Shown here: positions 35,860-45,512 of the stretch, one piece after another
How the letters are laid out: every line of letters starts with the position of its first letter
Numbering within the stretch: the stretch's first letter is position 1
Origin: a virus
Virus record (IMG/VR): IMGVR_UViG_3300043788_000176
Coordinates: 1-56,565 of that record
DNA length: 56,565 bases
Reading direction: 5' to 3' (one strand)
Notes under the pieces: model-generated
Seen by the model: only the letters and a program-made list of their open reading frames with translations
Databases searched by the model: none
What the model was told of the DNA's origin: nothing
Position numbers and translations under genes: made by a program

Positions 35860-38800
35860 GCGACCCGGTTTTAGACGACATCGGAGCTGCACTCCAGCAA
35901 ACACCCCAGCCCCGCCCAGCGTCTGGCAACGCGGCGCCATCACTACCGGCCGCGACCACCACCGACCCAATGCTCGGCGATATCCACGCCGCGTTATCAG
36001 GACGACAAGCCGTTCCCAGCCAAGCCAAGGCTGCGGGCAAGCCCGAGCCATCGGCCGCGCGGGATGTCGCTTCGGGATTGGTGACTGGAATTGGCGCCCA
36101 AACTCTCGGCGCGCCAGTTGATCTGGCATCCGAGACAATTAACGCTGTCACTGGGGCTGCGCGTAGTCTAGCCTCAGACGTTGCCCATCCAGTTGATACG
36201 CTGACCGGAATGCTGCCCGTCGTGGGCGAGGCAATCAATCCGGGAGGCGCGACGCGAGATATTCAGCGGCAAAGAGATATCTTAGCCACGCCATTGATTG
36301 GTGCAGGTAACTCACAAAAAGCCCAGACCCTGAGCGGGCTGGTGACTGGCAATAAGCTGGAGTCCCAACCTACTGCGCCAATTCCTGGCGGGTCGGAATG
36401 GTTCAATCAGGTGCTCGGTGCCGCAGGATTGCCGACAACTGAGAATACGCAACCAACGACGGCGGCTGGCAAATTGCTACAACAAGGAAGTCGGGCCGCT
36501 GGTGCGTTTGCGGGGCCTGGGATCGCCGGCAAACTAGCAGGCGCTGCGGGATTGCCTGCTGCTGACGAAGCGCTGTCGGCATTGGCTCCCGGCAATATTA
36601 CGCAAAATCTGGCGTATGGTGCGGCGTCTGGCGTGGCCGGGGAAGCAGGCAAGGAATTGGCCCCTCCAGGTTACGAGCGCGCAGGCGAGACCATTGGCAG
36701 TCTGGCCGGCGGCATCGTTCCGGCTGGCGCTATCGCAGGAACTGTCGGACTCGCGCGGGGGGCACAGCATATTTTGCCACCGCTGACCGCAGCAGGGCGC
36801 GAGGCGGCGGCTGGCAACCTCGCATCACAGGCACTTGAACGCAGTGCTGCCGATCCGAATGCGGCGTTTGACGCGTTGCAGGATCGGGTCGAGGCAGACA
36901 ATGCCGAACTGATCCCTGGCTCAAAACCGACGACCGCTGAGTTGGCCAATGATCCCGGCTTGGCCACGCTAGCGCGGACGCGCGCCCGCCAAAACCCAGA
37001 GATGGCGACAGCGGTCACCGAGCAGCGCGCCGAGAACAATGAGGCTCGTGTCAAAGCGTTGAAGGGTATGGCCCCAGAGACCGCGACGCCAGAGGCCGCG
37101 CAAACCGCATTAAGTCAGCATTTACAGAACATTGACGATTTGGGGGCGAAAAATCTGGAGGCGGCGCGACAGGGTGTCGAAAACACCTTCGAGCCAGCCA
37201 CTACAGCGTTGGAACAGCAGGAAAATCAGGCGCAGCCCGAAGCAACGGATGCCGTCAATAGCTTAGGCGGCGCTGAGGCGATGGGGTCGGCAGAGGAACG
37301 CGCCGCTGCCCCCGCCGCTTACGGGGCCGCGATGCGCGACCCGGCACAAGAAGCCTACGTTGCCGAGCGCAGCCGACTCAACGACTTACGGCAAGCTGTT
37401 GATCCCTCGGGCACGATGGGAATGCGCCCCGATGCCGCAAAAGCGGCGGTGGGCAGCATCATTGATACCTTCAAGCCGGAAGGCGGGGTGATGTATAGCG
37501 GTGCCGAGCGGCACCTTTACGACACGGTGAACGAGTGGGGACCGCTGATTCCGATCGACCAGGCATTCCAGATGCGCGCCAACATCAACGGTCGGCTGGC
37601 GCAGGCGATGGACCATTCGCCGCAGGAAGCCAAGCGGCTTCTGATGCTAAAACAAGGGGTTGACCAGTCCATCTCGGACGCGGTCGGCGACACGCAAGTG
37701 GCTGAGCAGGCTGGTGCTATCAACAAGGATGCGCCGCCGATCGAGGACCGCATCGCGGGGCTTGCGTCAACCCCAGGGATGGGGCCATCTTTCATCCAAG
37801 ATGTCGCTAGAGCATACGCATCCAACCCCACCGCTCTCCGGGCCGCAAGAGGAGACGAGACGGGGCGTGGCATACTTGCAGCGGCAGACCGCCAAGCTGA
37901 GCCCGTTCCAGCGGGAACAGTGGTTGGCGGTGGTGGAGAGGGGCGCGATCCGAACGGGGGATCTAGCGGTGGTGCGGGCGGTGAGGGAGTTCCGCAAGAG
38001 CCTGCGCTAACGCCGCTGACCGACGAGGCGCGCCAGCGTTTCGCCCAATGGAATCAAGAATATGCCGAGATGAAGCGGCAATTCCAGGGGGAGACTGCTG
38101 GGAAGCTGCACGCCGTCGGCAAGATGCTGCAAAAGGGCGGTGCCTACGACAGCTTCAAACTGGCTGATTCTCAAGTGCCTTGGCTGTTTGTTGACGGCAA
38201 GCAAACTGCCAAAGAAGGCATTCAGCGGTTTCTCGCCGCGACGCCGCCAGAGGCGCACCAAGCACTTGATAACGCCTATAGTTTTTCCCTGCGCCGCGCG
38301 GCCCAAAACCCCGACACAGGGGCGCTTGACCTGCCAAAGTACAATCGCTGGCTGACGGCGCATGAGGCAGGACTTTCTGAACGTCCTGAACTACTTAACC
38401 AGTTTAATACCGCCGCCAAGGCGCAGCAGCGACTGAACGACATCCGAAGCAATCTGGCTGATTTGCAGAAGTCATATGCCGATGCCCTGAAGGGAGCGGA
38501 GAAGGGGGCGACCAGCGATCACCTCGATGCGCGGAATGCCTTCACCAAATCGGTTGCTGGGCAATTCATCGGCGACGATCCCGACAAGGCAATCATGCGG
38601 GTGTTCACTGGCCCCGATCGGGCGCAGAAAGCCCAGACCTTGATGGGGCTTATGTCGGGGAACAAGCCAGCAGTCGAGGGTCTGCAGCGCGCTGCGATTG
38701 ATCACATCATCGAAAAATATTCAGGTTCGGCAATGGCGGGCGCCGAGAGCGGCTATCTCAAAGCGCAAAAGCTGCAGGATTTTATCGCAGCCAACCGCAG

Positions 38801-39563
38801 TGTTCTTGATGTGCTGTTTCCGAATGGCCTGTCAAAGAATTTTGACGCGCTGGTCGATGACCTGAAGCGCTCCCAGTTGGTGCCGAACGCCAAATTACCG
38901 GGTGGTTCCGACACCATGCAATTGCAGAACGCCGCGAAAGAACATGAGGTCGAGCCGGACAAAGGGAATCTTCTCCAACTGGCGACAGCTTTCGCCGCTG
39001 AGCGGGCTGGCGAGGCGCTGACTGGCATTCCCGGTGCTGCCATCGCTGTACCGCTGACAATGCGCTGGCTGAAAGGCAAGTCGAGCGCATTGCAGTTGCG
39101 CTCCAATCAGATGCTCGACCAGATGCTGCTTGATCCAAAATACGCCGTTGAGATGCGCAACGCTTACCCAGCAAAAGGTGAAGTCGTGCGCCCAGCCGTG
39201 ATGAACCGCTTCGCCGCGCGGGTCGCGCAGAACGCAGTACAGTCGGCGCACGGCACAGATTTAACAACGCCTCAGCAGAGGGCTGGCTACAAAGCGGGCG
39301 GCTCAGTCGCTGACGACCCAGTGCGGGGGATGTCAACCGAGATGCAAGGCAAGCACCTCGCCGATCTCGCAATGAAGATTCGCCAGCAGCATTTCGCCGA
39401 TGGCGGCGGTGTTGCCGGTGACGACGAGTCAGACCAAGACGGCACCGAGGATGATCCGCGCGGTCTCCCAATCGCCGCTCAGGGTGCCCATCTTGCTGAT
39501 ATGGCCGAGAAATACCGCAAGGAAATGCGCGCTCGCGACGAGGCTGCGGTGCCGGCCGATTGA
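35856..39563 (+). CDS. Large internal virion (ejection) protein
   Basis: A 1235-residue protein taken from GTG 35856, overlapping the previous stop (GTGA); GTG 35847 is also possible. It is Ala-rich and mostly helical, with segments such as MRANINGRLAQAMDHSPQEA and LMGLMSGNKPAVEGLQRAAI, and a glycine-rich hydrophobic stretch near residues 150-320. Together with the preceding protein it looks like the pair of long ejection proteins that form the trans-envelope channel in podoviruses. No catalytic motif is recognised. Confidence 0.68.
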   Translation: MSDPVLDDIGAALQQTPQPRPASGNAAPSLPAATTTDPMLGDIHAALSGRQAVPSQAKAAGKPEPSAARDVASGLVTGIGAQTLGAPVDLASETINAVTGAARSLASDVAHPVDTLTGMLPVVGEAINPGGATRDIQRQRDILATPLIGAGNSQKAQTLSGLVTGNKLESQPTAPIPGGSEWFNQVLGAAGLPTTENTQPTTAAGKLLQQGSRAAGAFAGPGIAGKLAGAAGLPAADEALSALAPGNITQNLAYGAASGVAGEAGKELAPPGYERAGETIGSLAGGIVPAGAIAGTVGLARGAQHILPPLTAAGREAAAGNLASQALERSAADPNAAFDALQDRVEADNAELIPGSKPTTAELANDPGLATLARTRARQNPEMATAVTEQRAENNEARVKALKGMAPETATPEAAQTALSQHLQNIDDLGAKNLEAARQGVENTFEPATTALEQQENQAQPEATDAVNSLGGAEAMGSAEERAAAPAAYGAAMRDPAQEAYVAERSRLNDLRQAVDPSGTMGMRPDAAKAAVGSIIDTFKPEGGVMYSGAERHLYDTVNEWGPLIPIDQAFQMRANINGRLAQAMDHSPQEAKRLLMLKQGVDQSISDAVGDTQVAEQAGAINKDAPPIEDRIAGLASTPGMGPSFIQDVARAYASNPTALRAARGDETGRGILAAADRQAEPVPAGTVVGGGGEGRDPNGGSSGGAGGEGVPQEPALTPLTDEARQRFAQWNQEYAEMKRQFQGETAGKLHAVGKMLQKGGAYDSFKLADSQVPWLFVDGKQTAKEGIQRFLAATPPEAHQALDNAYSFSLRRAAQNPDTGALDLPKYNRWLTAHEAGLSERPELLNQFNTAAKAQQRLNDIRSNLADLQKSYADALKGAEKGATSDHLDARNAFTKSVAGQFIGDDPDKAIMRVFTGPDRAQKAQTLMGLMSGNKPAVEGLQRAAIDHIIEKYSGSAMAGAESGYLKAQKLQDFIAANRSVLDVLFPNGLSKNFDALVDDLKRSQLVPNAKLPGGSDTMQLQNAAKEHEVEPDKGNLLQLATAFAAERAGEALTGIPGAAIAVPLTMRWLKGKSSALQLRSNQMLDQMLLDPKYAVEMRNAYPAKGEVVRPAVMNRFAARVAQNAVQSAHGTDLTTPQQRAGYKAGGSVADDPVRGMSTEMQGKHLADLAMKIRQQHFADGGGVAGDDESDQDGTEDDPRGLPIAAQGAHLADMAEKYRKEMRARDEAAVPAD

Positions 39564-39592
39564 CCTGCATGTTCCACTCTAGGAGATACCCA

Positions 39593-40012
39593 ATGGATTT
39601 TAATTTCGTGAATCGCAAACTCGGCGAAAAGTCCGATGCCGAGAAGAGGCTGGATGCTGCGGTTTCTCAGCTTCAGAAGATAATCGTCTGCGAGGATGGG
39701 CTTCCCGGCCCGTACTGTCAGACGGGAATGGCCTATACCGAAATTCGGTCAGGCTGTGTCTGTCAAGAAGGTTCGGGAGTTACAATTCTTTATAAGACTG
39801 GCGCTCTGGCTGTTTCTGCGTGGCTGGATGCGGTCAAGGGATGCCTCCCGACCCTTTGCAAGGATGACTATTGCCTTTATTGGCGCACGCCACCGCGGCT
39901 GTCTCAAGTGTCGGTTGATCTGCTTGACTCGGAAGGCGAGCCCGAAATTTGGTATTCAGTCTACTGCCATTTGGCGGTTGACCGTCGGCCTGCGGTCAGA
40001 ACCGTGGTATAA
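39593..40012 (+). CDS. Protein of unknown function
   Basis: A 139-residue protein with AGGAGA about nine bases before ATG 39593. It has several cysteines (VCEDGLPGPYC, GCVCQEG, GCLPTLCKDDYC) in a probably beta-rich fold; there is no signal peptide. No family is recognised. A possible extended -10 promoter element overlaps its stop. Confidence 0.55.
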   Translation: MDFNFVNRKLGEKSDAEKRLDAAVSQLQKIIVCEDGLPGPYCQTGMAYTEIRSGCVCQEGSGVTILYKTGALAVSAWLDAVKGCLPTLCKDDYCLYWRTPPRLSQVSVDLLDSEGEPEIWYSVYCHLAVDRRPAVRTVV

Positions 40013-40013
40013 T
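40005..40013 (+). promoter_or_regulatory. Candidate extended -10 promoter element
   Basis: TGGTATAAT (TATAAT at 40008-40013 preceded by TG) overlaps the end of the gene at 39593 and precedes the GIY-YIG gene at 40106. No good -35 box is seen at normal spacing. A similar TGGTATAAG occurs near 41463. Confidence 0.35.
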
Positions 40014-40105
40014 CAACGGTCGCCCCACGCTTGGGCGGCGCGAGCAATGTCCCGATGTCGGCTTTGCCAATCTCAACCGCAATCAACCACCTTCGGAGGT
40101 GCCCG

Positions 40106-40951
40106 ATGCCTATCGTCTACAAAGCGACTAACAAGGTTAATGGCCATCACTACGTTGGGATGACGCGAAAGACGCTGGTTGCCCGACGCAGGCGGCATGA
40201 ATCGGTGGCTTTTTCCAGAAACGCTAGGGATCAAGCGCCGCGGCTGTGTTCCGCCTTGCGCAAATATGGGCGAGGCGTTTTTGAATGGGAGGTTATCGGG
40301 GAGTTTGAGACCGCCGAAGAGGCCATTGTTGCCGAGGCCAAGGCGATAGCGGCCCAGCGCCCAGAGTACAACGTCAAAGAGGGCGGAGAATTTACCCCTG
40401 TCGGCGCTGGGCAGAATCGTATTTCGATCATTTGCCTCGACCGTGGCGAAATTTTTCCAAGCATGACAGTTGCCGCCAAGGAATATGGTCTGTGTCTTTC
40501 GGAGGTTTCGGCCGCGTGTAGAGGCGACGCGCTGAGCGTCAAGGGACTGCACTTCATGGTTGCCGAACGGCCTATGTCTCTGGAGGACTGCGCTGAGGCG
40601 ATCAGAACGAAGATTGCCACCCACGTCCTGCAGAGGTCTTGGCGGTCGCGCTCTGTTGAATGGCGGCAACAAGAGATGCGCCGCCGCACAAACGGCAACC
40701 ACGACGCCGTTAACCCCGGCAACCAGTATCGCGGGGTCGAAGATGGTAGGGATGTTAAGGGTCGATCGGCGGCTGGTCCCATACGTTTGTCGCGTGCAGT
40801 CGTGTGCCTGGACGATGGCATCGTGTATCCGAGCGCCAGCGCCGCCGCCCGCGCATACGGGGCGGCACGAAGTGCCGTGATCGAATTATGTCTCGGCAAA
40901 AATGGTCGCCGAACCGCTAGTGGCCATCGCTTTTCTTATCAGGACTACTAA
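40106..40951 (+). CDS. GIY-YIG endonuclease
   Basis: A 281-residue protein with GGAGGTG upstream of ATG 40106. Residues 3-95 form the GIY-YIG domain: IVYKATNKVNGHHYVGMT, then an Arg-rich helix, FEWEVIGEFET and an EAKAIAAQRPEYNVKEGG helix with the metal Glu. Two NUMOD1-like modules (CLDRGEIFPSMTVAAKEYGL and CLDDGIVYPSASAAARAYGA) follow, which give DNA specificity. It is a homing-type gene in the late operon. Confidence 0.9.
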   Translation: MPIVYKATNKVNGHHYVGMTRKTLVARRRRHESVAFSRNARDQAPRLCSALRKYGRGVFEWEVIGEFETAEEAIVAEAKAIAAQRPEYNVKEGGEFTPVGAGQNRISIICLDRGEIFPSMTVAAKEYGLCLSEVSAACRGDALSVKGLHFMVAERPMSLEDCAEAIRTKIATHVLQRSWRSRSVEWRQQEMRRRTNGNHDAVNPGNQYRGVEDGRDVKGRSAAGPIRLSRAVVCLDDGIVYPSASAAARAYGAARSAVIELCLGKNGRRTASGHRFSYQDY

Positions 40952-40953
40952 TA

Positions 40954-41445
40954 ATGGCATGGCGTTATCACGGTCGCGCTCGGGTAGATGCAAGATATCC
41001 AGAATCGTTTGGCGTCTGCGATAGATGCAATTTTTGGTTTAATTTGGTTGACCTCGCTTACCAGTATGACTATCGCGGCCCCCAACTAGCGAACCTAAGA
41101 TTGCGAGTATGTCCGAAATGTATAGACCGCGCGTTCGTTTTCTACCGTCCGTTGATTTACCCGCCAGACCCTGTTCCCGTAAACGACCCTCGGTTGCAAA
41201 ACTTCGCCGCCGCCAACCAGGGCACCTACCCGTTACCGCCGTTGCCGTGGCCGACGGTGCCGATTGGCCCGCAGCCGACGCTGACTCTCAGCAGCGATAC
41301 GGGAGTCGGGTTGACTGGGGACACTGGGACGCCGTTGACGCCGGACAATCCGTATGCGCTGCCGCCGTCTGACCCAGCGAATAGCGGGATTGGGGGCAAT
41401 CCTCCGCCGCCATTGGATGTGGGGGCGCTGTTTTCTGAGCCGTAG
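40954..41445 (+). CDS. Virion protein with zinc ribbon and Pro-rich tail
   Basis: A 163-residue protein starting two bases after the previous stop. It has two zinc knuckles (CDRCNFW and CPKCIDR), then a Pro-rich segment with the motif LTLSSDTGVGLTGDTGTPLT, the same short motif found in the virion proteins at 14501 and 24637. The pattern is common among small phage structural proteins. It ends in TAG. Confidence 0.6.
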   Translation: MAWRYHGRARVDARYPESFGVCDRCNFWFNLVDLAYQYDYRGPQLANLRLRVCPKCIDRAFVFYRPLIYPPDPVPVNDPRLQNFAAANQGTYPLPPLPWPTVPIGPQPTLTLSSDTGVGLTGDTGTPLTPDNPYALPPSDPANSGIGGNPPPPLDVGALFSEP

Positions 41446-41545
41446 TCACTGCGGCGTGGGCGTGGTATAAGGGCTATGCCCCTCGCCTTGGGCATTAGGA
41501 AGCTGGCATCTCGCGCGCTGCGGCGGTGTCGCGGACTAGCCACTA

Positions 41546-43648
41546 ATGACCCGAGCAAAGCGCTGGTTTCTGATTGCCGCAGCGACCGTTGCGTCTGGTT
41601 TGTACGCTGGGGCGGCGCATGCGCAGAGCGAGACCTGGTCTAATTTTGTTACCAATGCGCCATCATTGACGCTGCCGTGTCTGAGTTCCGATTTTGTCCC
41701 GGTTGTTCGTGGCAACACGACATTTCACATCGCGGCAACCAACGCCTGTAGTGGTGGGGGTGGGGGCAGCGGCACGGTCACCAGCATCGGCACGACGGCA
41801 CCGCTATCTGGCGGGACAATTACGACGGCGGGTACGCTCTCGCTGACTGGGCCTTCGGATCTGACGACATTTACGGCTAACGCGATCCCGATCGGCGCTG
41901 GCGCTTCGCCATTCGGCGCGATCGGCCCCACGGCAAGCAGTCTGGCTGGGTGGAACGCGAGCGGCGTGGGCTCGGTTATCGCGCTCGGCACGAACTTGTC
42001 GATGTCGGGATCGACGCTGAATGCGACAGGCGGCGGTTCCGTCAGCGTTACGGCGGGCGACACCAGCATTGTCGTGTCGCCTTCTCCGCTTACGGGAACG
42101 GGTACGATTGAGGTCGGCGGCCCCTCGCACCTGACGACATTCGCGACCGGCGCGTTGCCTCTCGGCAACGGCACGTCGCCATTCTCCGCGCTTGCTGCCA
42201 TCAACGGCGATTGTGTGATCGGTAGCGCGGGGGCGTGGACTGCCGGCAGTTGCACGGGTGCGGGCACAGCTTTCAGCGCTCTTGGCGGCGGGACTAACAC
42301 CACTGCCGCGATGCTTGTGGGCTCTGGCGCATCGCTAGGTGCCACGGGATCAGGAACGCTCACGGCGACGGCGGTTCCGTTGAGCGGGATTACTGGGTTC
42401 GGGGCTGGCGTTGCCACGGCGCTCGGAATAGCGCCAGGAACCACAGGATCATTTGCGACACAGGATGGCTCAATCACGACTGGGCACTGCTTGGAGTGGG
42501 GACCTGGTGTTGAGGACGCCGGGTCCGCGTGCGGAAGCGGGGGATCAAGCGCCTTCAGTGCCCTCACCGGGAGCACAAATACGACAGCGGCGATGGTCGT
42601 CGGCTCTGGTGCCTCACTTACCTTCACTGGCTCCGGCACCATCAATGCGTCCGCAGTGCCACTGAGCGGTTTGACGGGCCTTGGCACTGGCGTCGCGACG
42701 GCCCTCGCGATAGCGCCTGGGACCACGGGGTCGTTCACGACGCAGGACGGGGCGATCACGACGGGGAATTGCTTGAAGTGGGGGCCGGGCGTCCAGGATA
42801 ATGGCTCCGCTTGCGGCGGCTCGACGACGATCACCCTCGGCCCCGGCCTTGGCAACTCGCAGACGACCCTCAACGGTACGAGCACGGCGCAGACAGTCAC
42901 GAACTCCTCGACCCTTTATACCCAACTAGGCACCTACGCGCAGACCGCATCTTACACGCTCAATGCCACGTCGGGCGGCACCGCACCATGCTCGGCCGGC
43001 GTTCTGTGCGACCTATCGCGTGGCCTGCTGGCAAACGGTTCCGGGTCGATCGCCTACACCGCACCGAACCCGGCCGGGACGCTGGGCGTCTACCAGATCG
43101 GCGACGAGAGCGGGCACGGCTATACGGTCACGACGGTTGGCGGCACCGCGACTTTCTTCGGCTGCGCTACCGGCTCTCCGACGACGATCACGGTCCCAGC
43201 CAACAATCAGGTCGCGCTTTCGGACCAAGGCTCGTCGGCCAATTCCTACTATTGCTCGATGCAGCCACAGAGCGGCGCGGTGGGGCTCTCGTCGGCGAAT
43301 ACCTTCACCAACACGAACACCTTCACCGGCAACGTGATCGCGCCACACCCGGCGGCGCTGACTGCAACCGGGAACCTCGACCCGACCTCAACGAATATGT
43401 GCGGCGGCTCGATCGCCTATAACAGCAGCTCGGCTGGAACGCTTTCCGTCCTTAGCTCTTGGCCGATCGGCTGCAATGTCAGTGTCGTCGCGATCGGAAC
43501 GGGGTTGGCGACGATCGCGGCGGGAACGGGCACCGTTCACTCGGCCTGCACGACGGTTCGCACACGCGCGCAATACTCGATCATCTGGATACGAAACGAC
43601 GCCGATGCTGGGGCCGGGGTCGTCGAGGTTGGGGGGGATTGCGGCTGA
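41546..43648 (+). CDS. Exported fibre-like protein with tandem 92-residue repeats
   Basis: A 700-residue protein with a Sec signal peptide (MTRAKRWFLIAAATVASGLY, cleavage after AHA). The mature part is fibre-like (TVTSIGTTAPLSGGTITTAG, then LTGPSDLTTFTANAIPIG) and contains two adjacent copies of a unit of about 92 residues (FSALGGGTNTTAAMLVGSGA and FSALTGSTNTTAAMVVGSGA), plus a C-terminal domain with several cysteines. It is Gly/Thr-rich with hardly any Lys. It overlaps the next gene by one base. Probably an adhesin or fibre that is exported. Confidence 0.68.
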   Translation: MTRAKRWFLIAAATVASGLYAGAAHAQSETWSNFVTNAPSLTLPCLSSDFVPVVRGNTTFHIAATNACSGGGGGSGTVTSIGTTAPLSGGTITTAGTLSLTGPSDLTTFTANAIPIGAGASPFGAIGPTASSLAGWNASGVGSVIALGTNLSMSGSTLNATGGGSVSVTAGDTSIVVSPSPLTGTGTIEVGGPSHLTTFATGALPLGNGTSPFSALAAINGDCVIGSAGAWTAGSCTGAGTAFSALGGGTNTTAAMLVGSGASLGATGSGTLTATAVPLSGITGFGAGVATALGIAPGTTGSFATQDGSITTGHCLEWGPGVEDAGSACGSGGSSAFSALTGSTNTTAAMVVGSGASLTFTGSGTINASAVPLSGLTGLGTGVATALAIAPGTTGSFTTQDGAITTGNCLKWGPGVQDNGSACGGSTTITLGPGLGNSQTTLNGTSTAQTVTNSSTLYTQLGTYAQTASYTLNATSGGTAPCSAGVLCDLSRGLLANGSGSIAYTAPNPAGTLGVYQIGDESGHGYTVTTVGGTATFFGCATGSPTTITVPANNQVALSDQGSSANSYYCSMQPQSGAVGLSSANTFTNTNTFTGNVIAPHPAALTATGNLDPTSTNMCGGSIAYNSSSAGTLSVLSSWPIGCNVSVVAIGTGLATIAAGTGTVHSACTTVRTRAQYSIIWIRNDADAGAGVVEVGGDCG

Positions 43649-44361
43649 TGTGGCGCTTTCGCTTCCTCGCCACGCTGCTGCCGTTGTTATGGGGGATACC
43701 TGCCTCTGCGCAGTTCTTGCCGCTCGGGTCGGGGCCGATTCAGAGCGGTGGCCCGGTTGGCCCCCAGATCGTTCACCAGACCAACTCCTTTTTCTCAAGC
43801 GGCTGCGGAAGTGGTTGCGTAGTAACCATTCCATCTACTGCTTCCGGCAATGCCCTGACGATTGGCGTCGTCGCGTATAGCGGCGTCGCAACATTTACTT
43901 ATAGCGATACACATTCTGACACATGCACAAGTTTGACTGCCGGCGTATCCGGGGGCAGTAGCCTTGCCGGAGGCGGGATCGGCGGGTGCGTGAATATTGC
44001 TTCCGGCAACACCTCGGTAACAGTTATATCTTCTTCGGGAACCGACTTTAATATTGACGTAATAGAATGGTCTAATGTGACCGCGTCACCATTTGAGCAG
44101 GCGGCCAGCACTCCCACTGTTGCGACAAGTACGATCACATGCACGACAGCCGGAGCAACCACTGTCGCTAATGATGCGATATATTTGGTAGGCGGCGGGC
44201 CTAACGGATCGGCCTATACGTCGCCGACAAGTCCTTGGGGTACCACCGGGTCGGGTTTTGATTTTTACCAGATCGGGGCGGCGCTCACAAGTTATAGCGG
44301 GACGGTCACTTATACTTCGGCCACGGCAATGTCCTGTTCAATTGTGGCGATAAAGCCATGA
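43648..44361 (+). CDS. Exported virion/adhesin-like protein
   Basis: A 237-residue protein with a Sec signal peptide (MWRFRFLATLLPLLWGIPAS, cleavage before QF). The mature protein is beta-rich, Thr/Ser/Ala-rich and ends MSCSIVAIKP, like bacterial and phage surface beta-sandwich proteins (IEWSNVTASPFEQAAS). It overlaps both the previous stop and the next start, so the export-signal genes form one coupled run. Confidence 0.62.
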   Translation: MWRFRFLATLLPLLWGIPASAQFLPLGSGPIQSGGPVGPQIVHQTNSFFSSGCGSGCVVTIPSTASGNALTIGVVAYSGVATFTYSDTHSDTCTSLTAGVSGGSSLAGGGIGGCVNIASGNTSVTVISSSGTDFNIDVIEWSNVTASPFEQAASTPTVATSTITCTTAGATTVANDAIYLVGGGPNGSAYTSPTSPWGTTGSGFDFYQIGAALTSYSGTVTYTSATAMSCSIVAIKP

Positions 44362-45512
44362 AGCGGCTTGCCTTCCTCGCCGCGCTCTTGGCGCTGTGCG
44401 CGTTTAGCCCGCACAGGTTCGCGGGCGGCAACGTCAACAACGGCCCCGGCTGGATTGCCGTCTTCGACGATCAATTTAGCTGTGCGAACAACATGGTGGT
44501 CTGCACCCAGACGCAGACCCCGACCTCGATCACATGGGACAACAGCAACAGCGGGCTCGGCGAGGGCGTCGTCGTGCTCCCGGCCGCATCGAACGTCACC
44601 GGGGTCGGGCAGATCATCAGCTTGTTCGGCTTCACGAACTCCGGCTCGGGAGGCTCTGCGGCGATCAACATCACGAGCGCGGTGGTCGCCTATACTGACA
44701 GCCAGCACTTCAAGATTTGGCTACCCGCGTCTACCGGGGTGTTCGGGACGATTGGCACTTCGGGAGCGGAGCTTGGCTCTGGGGCGTGGTACGGGACTTT
44801 CAGCGGCGGCGGTGGCCCGATCGAGTGGTGCAACTGCATGGGCAACGGCGACACCGAGGGCTGGAACCCCGCTAATCTGACCGTTGGCGCGAGCGGCCTG
44901 TCGATTGCCTTGGTTGATGCCGCCTGGACCGACCCGCTCGACAACGCCCACACCTACAACTATGGCCACATCGACCAGTCAGCCTATCCCGCCGCGACCA
45001 CGACCGAGCCATTCGCGATCGACACCTACGCGCAATTCCCCTACGGCCAAGGATTTCACACAACCTTCTGGGCACTGGGCAGCAATTCGCCAGACGAGCT
45101 TGATGCCGCCGAGAGCTATGGGTTAGGCGATCCCGTCACGCCGATGCACGGCAACATTCACAACTCAAGCGGCTTTAGCACCTACATGAGTTCGACGCTC
45201 TATTCCGATTTCTCGACTGCCTTTCATCAATACACCGGCATTCAAACAGCCACATCGACGACGAGTTACATCGACGGGACTCAAGAGGGCACGACGACCT
45301 CGAACCAGCCAAATCCAACTAGTGTCTGGTATCCGCTTTACGATGTGACCAGCGACAGCCTGTCGGGAGCGCCGGATTTCGCGTGCTCAGGCGGCTCGCC
45401 GTGCCACACGCTGTTGCGGTATTACCGCATCTACAAGTTCGTCAATAGTTGCTCGCGATACGCGACCATCCCATCTCACTCCACTTCGATAGTGCTGGGG
45501 CCAACATGCTGA
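44358..45512 (+). CDS. Exported GH16-type glycoside hydrolase (depolymerase)
   Basis: A 384-residue protein with a signal peptide (MKRLAFLAALLALCAFSPHR). The mature part has the GH16 laminarinase/agarase layout: WIAVFDDQFS at the start, then TTFWALG…DELDAAESYG with the catalytic motif E247-L-D249-A-A-E252, and HGNIHNSS downstream. GH16 enzymes cut beta-glucans, agars or carrageenans. Next to fibre genes it probably clears capsule or exopolysaccharide. It starts by overlapping the previous stop (ATGA) and overlaps the next gene by seven bases. Confidence 0.72.
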   Translation: MKRLAFLAALLALCAFSPHRFAGGNVNNGPGWIAVFDDQFSCANNMVVCTQTQTPTSITWDNSNSGLGEGVVVLPAASNVTGVGQIISLFGFTNSGSGGSAAINITSAVVAYTDSQHFKIWLPASTGVFGTIGTSGAELGSGAWYGTFSGGGGPIEWCNCMGNGDTEGWNPANLTVGASGLSIALVDAAWTDPLDNAHTYNYGHIDQSAYPAATTTEPFAIDTYAQFPYGQGFHTTFWALGSNSPDELDAAESYGLGDPVTPMHGNIHNSSGFSTYMSSTLYSDFSTAFHQYTGIQTATSTTSYIDGTQEGTTTSNQPNPTSVWYPLYDVTSDSLSGAPDFACSGGSPCHTLLRYYRIYKFVNSCSRYATIPSHSTSIVLGPTC

